A stretch of DNA of 64,000 nt from Candidatus Rokuibacteriota bacterium (lineage in GTDB: Bacteria > Methylomirabilota > Methylomirabilia > Rokubacteriales > CSP1-6): contig QHSP01000034.1 in NCBI GenBank assembly GCA_003220495.1, forward strand, positions 1 through 64,000. Direction: 5' to 3'. The position numbers were made by a program, and so were the translations under genes. Under the pieces are notes generated by a model. The model was not told the DNA's origin and ran no database searches. It saw nothing but the letters and a program-made list of their open reading frames with translations. Positions 63,027 through 64,000 of the stretch are shown here, piece after piece. The stretch's first letter is position 1. Every line of letters begins with the position of its first letter.

Positions 63027-64000
63027 TCAGTCCTCGCTAAGCCACACGTCCTGGAGTTTCTGGTTCGAATAATGATTCGGCGGCGCCACGTAGTTCTTCA
63101 CCTTCGCCAGGTGCACCACGCTCCGCGCCCACCAGATGCCCGGGATGTAGTACACGTGCCCGAGCACGATCTTCTCGATCTCGTTGATGAGCTTCTTGCG
63201 TTCCGTAGAGTCCAGAGCCCTCGCCTGACGCGTGAAGAGGTCGTCGATCCTCGGATCGGAGAATCGCCCCCAGTTGTTGCTGTCGCGCGTGGTGTACCGC
63301 TCGAGGAACTGGTCGGGGTCATCCATGAAGTTGAACGAGGGGCTGACGATCAGCTCGAAGTTGCCGGTGTCCCGGCCATCCGCGAACCAGGAGGCCGTCT
63401 CGAGAGGCCGGTGCTCGACCTCGATGCCGATCTTGCGCCACTCCTGGACCACGAAGATGCCGAAGTCGACGTACGGGACTCGGACGTTGCGGTTTTTCAA
63501 AACCGCTTTGAATCCGTTGGGGTAACCCGCCTCGGCCAGGAGGCGTTTGGCCTCGGCGCGATTCTTCTCGATGTCCTTCCCGAAGCCCGGAAATTTTTGC
63601 AGCTCGGCGTCCGACATGGCCCACTCCGTCGCAGGACGCATCAGCCCGCCGACGTCTTTGAGGCTCGCGATGGGGTAGAGCACGCGACTCGCGGTGTACC
63701 GATCGAGACCGAGCGTCAGCGCCTTACGGACACGTTCGTCGTTGAAGGGCTTGATCGTCTGGTTCACCGCGATGCCGAAGATGCCGGTGGCCGGGGTATC
63801 TTGCACGACCACCTTGTCGCCGAGCTGCTTCCGGATCGTTTCGACCTCAGACTGTGGCATGGTGCGGAACTCGATGTACGCACGCCCGGAGCGAATGGCC
63901 GCCGCGCGCACCGACGTCTCCGTGCTGACGAAGAACTTGTAGCCGTCGAGATACGGTCGGTCCTTGATGAAGTAGTCGGGGTTCCGCGCGCCCTCGAACG
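63027..64000 (-). CDS. ABC transporter solute-binding protein, family 5, partial
   Basis: The C-terminal 324 residues of an exported binding protein; the frame is open to the right edge, with NPDYFIKDRPYLDGYKFF at its visible start, so the N-terminus lies outside. Family features are NDERVRKALTLGLDR, ETASWFADGRDTGNFELIVSPSFNFMDDPDQFLERYTT and NEIEKIVLGHVYYIPGIWW. It is likely the first gene of a transporter whose permease survives only as the remnant at 62847. Confidence 0.85.
   Translation of the reverse strand, partial: FEGARNPDYFIKDRPYLDGYKFFVSTETSVRAAAIRSGRAYIEFRTMPQSEVETIRKQLGDKVVVQDTPATGIFGIAVNQTIKPFNDERVRKALTLGLDRYTASRVLYPIASLKDVGGLMRPATEWAMSDAELQKFPGFGKDIEKNRAEAKRLLAEAGYPNGFKAVLKNRNVRVPYVDFGIFVVQEWRKIGIEVEHRPLETASWFADGRDTGNFELIVSPSFNFMDDPDQFLERYTTRDSNNWGRFSDPRIDDLFTRQARALDSTERKKLINEIEKIVLGHVYYIPGIWWARSVVHLAKVKNYVAPPNHYSNQKLQDVWLSED

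Overview
This 64 kb window is high-GC chromosomal DNA from an uncultured-type, soil or groundwater bacterium. The gene families resemble those of Candidatus Rokubacteria/Methylomirabilota: LLM-class flavin enzymes, many solute-binding proteins, MaoC-type dehydratases with CoA ligases, anti-sigma-type WFQGRL proteins. That taxonomic guess rests on family content only. There is no phage, plasmid, intact IS element or CRISPR array.

The most important result is two genes that look truncated but read through an in-frame UGA exactly where the family has a catalytic cysteine. The first (3212-3883, minus) is a MerB-like organomercurial lyase. Its Cys111, Asp114, Cys132 and UGA174 have the same spacing as Cys96, Asp99, Cys117 and Cys159 of MerB. 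The second (43108-43557, minus) is a VKOR-family thiol oxidoreductase whose CPLC motif is CPL-UGA. Each UGA is followed at 19 or 26 nt by a hairpin with an identical GGUC apical loop, as expected for bacterial SECIS elements. I interpret both as selenoproteins. No selA/B/C/D gene lies in the window.

Layout. 0-6.4 kb: secreted ABM protein (cut by the edge), alpha/beta hydrolase, two LLM flavin oxidoreductases, enoyl-CoA hydratase translationally coupled to the MerB-like gene, and an MFS carrier. 6.4-10.8 kb: acyl-CoA ligase, MaoC/FAS1-like dehydratase and a second ligase in one operon. 11-15.3 kb: DegP-type protease with an OmpR/HAMP two-component pair. 15.3-24 kb: methyltransferase and PhyH dioxygenase, solute-binding protein, Bax inhibitor-1 protein, sugar dehydrogenase, JmjC-like and GNAT pair, cyclase. 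24-30.6 kb: secreted hydrolase, MFS, MoaD-like and BNR-repeat proteins, and a DGPF/SRPBCC/DoxX group divergent from an ECF sigma factor. 31.9-34.7 kb: leuA behind a leucine-type attenuator, then an inositol-phosphatase-like gene. 35.3-41.3 kb: a 1410-residue chimeric sigma-54 activator divergent from a di-iron protein with a candidate -24/-12 promoter. 41.4-48.7 kb: FAD oxidase, VKOR selenoprotein, and a catabolic operon (TPP enzyme, broken VOC gene, dihydroxyphthalate-decarboxylase-like protein, amidohydrolase). 48.8-49.2 kb: tRNA-His, tRNA-Arg, tRNA-Lys. 49.2-59.2 kb: SDR, response regulator, coaA, several decayed genes and a giant subtilisin-like surface/secreted protease. 59.2-64 kb: SET protein, two solute-binding proteins (one cut by the edge), a coiled-coil PilZ protein and a permease remnant.

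The window carries an unusual number of broken genes, mostly between 43.7 and 53.5 kb, typically with internal deletions and frameshifts while both ends of the gene survive.
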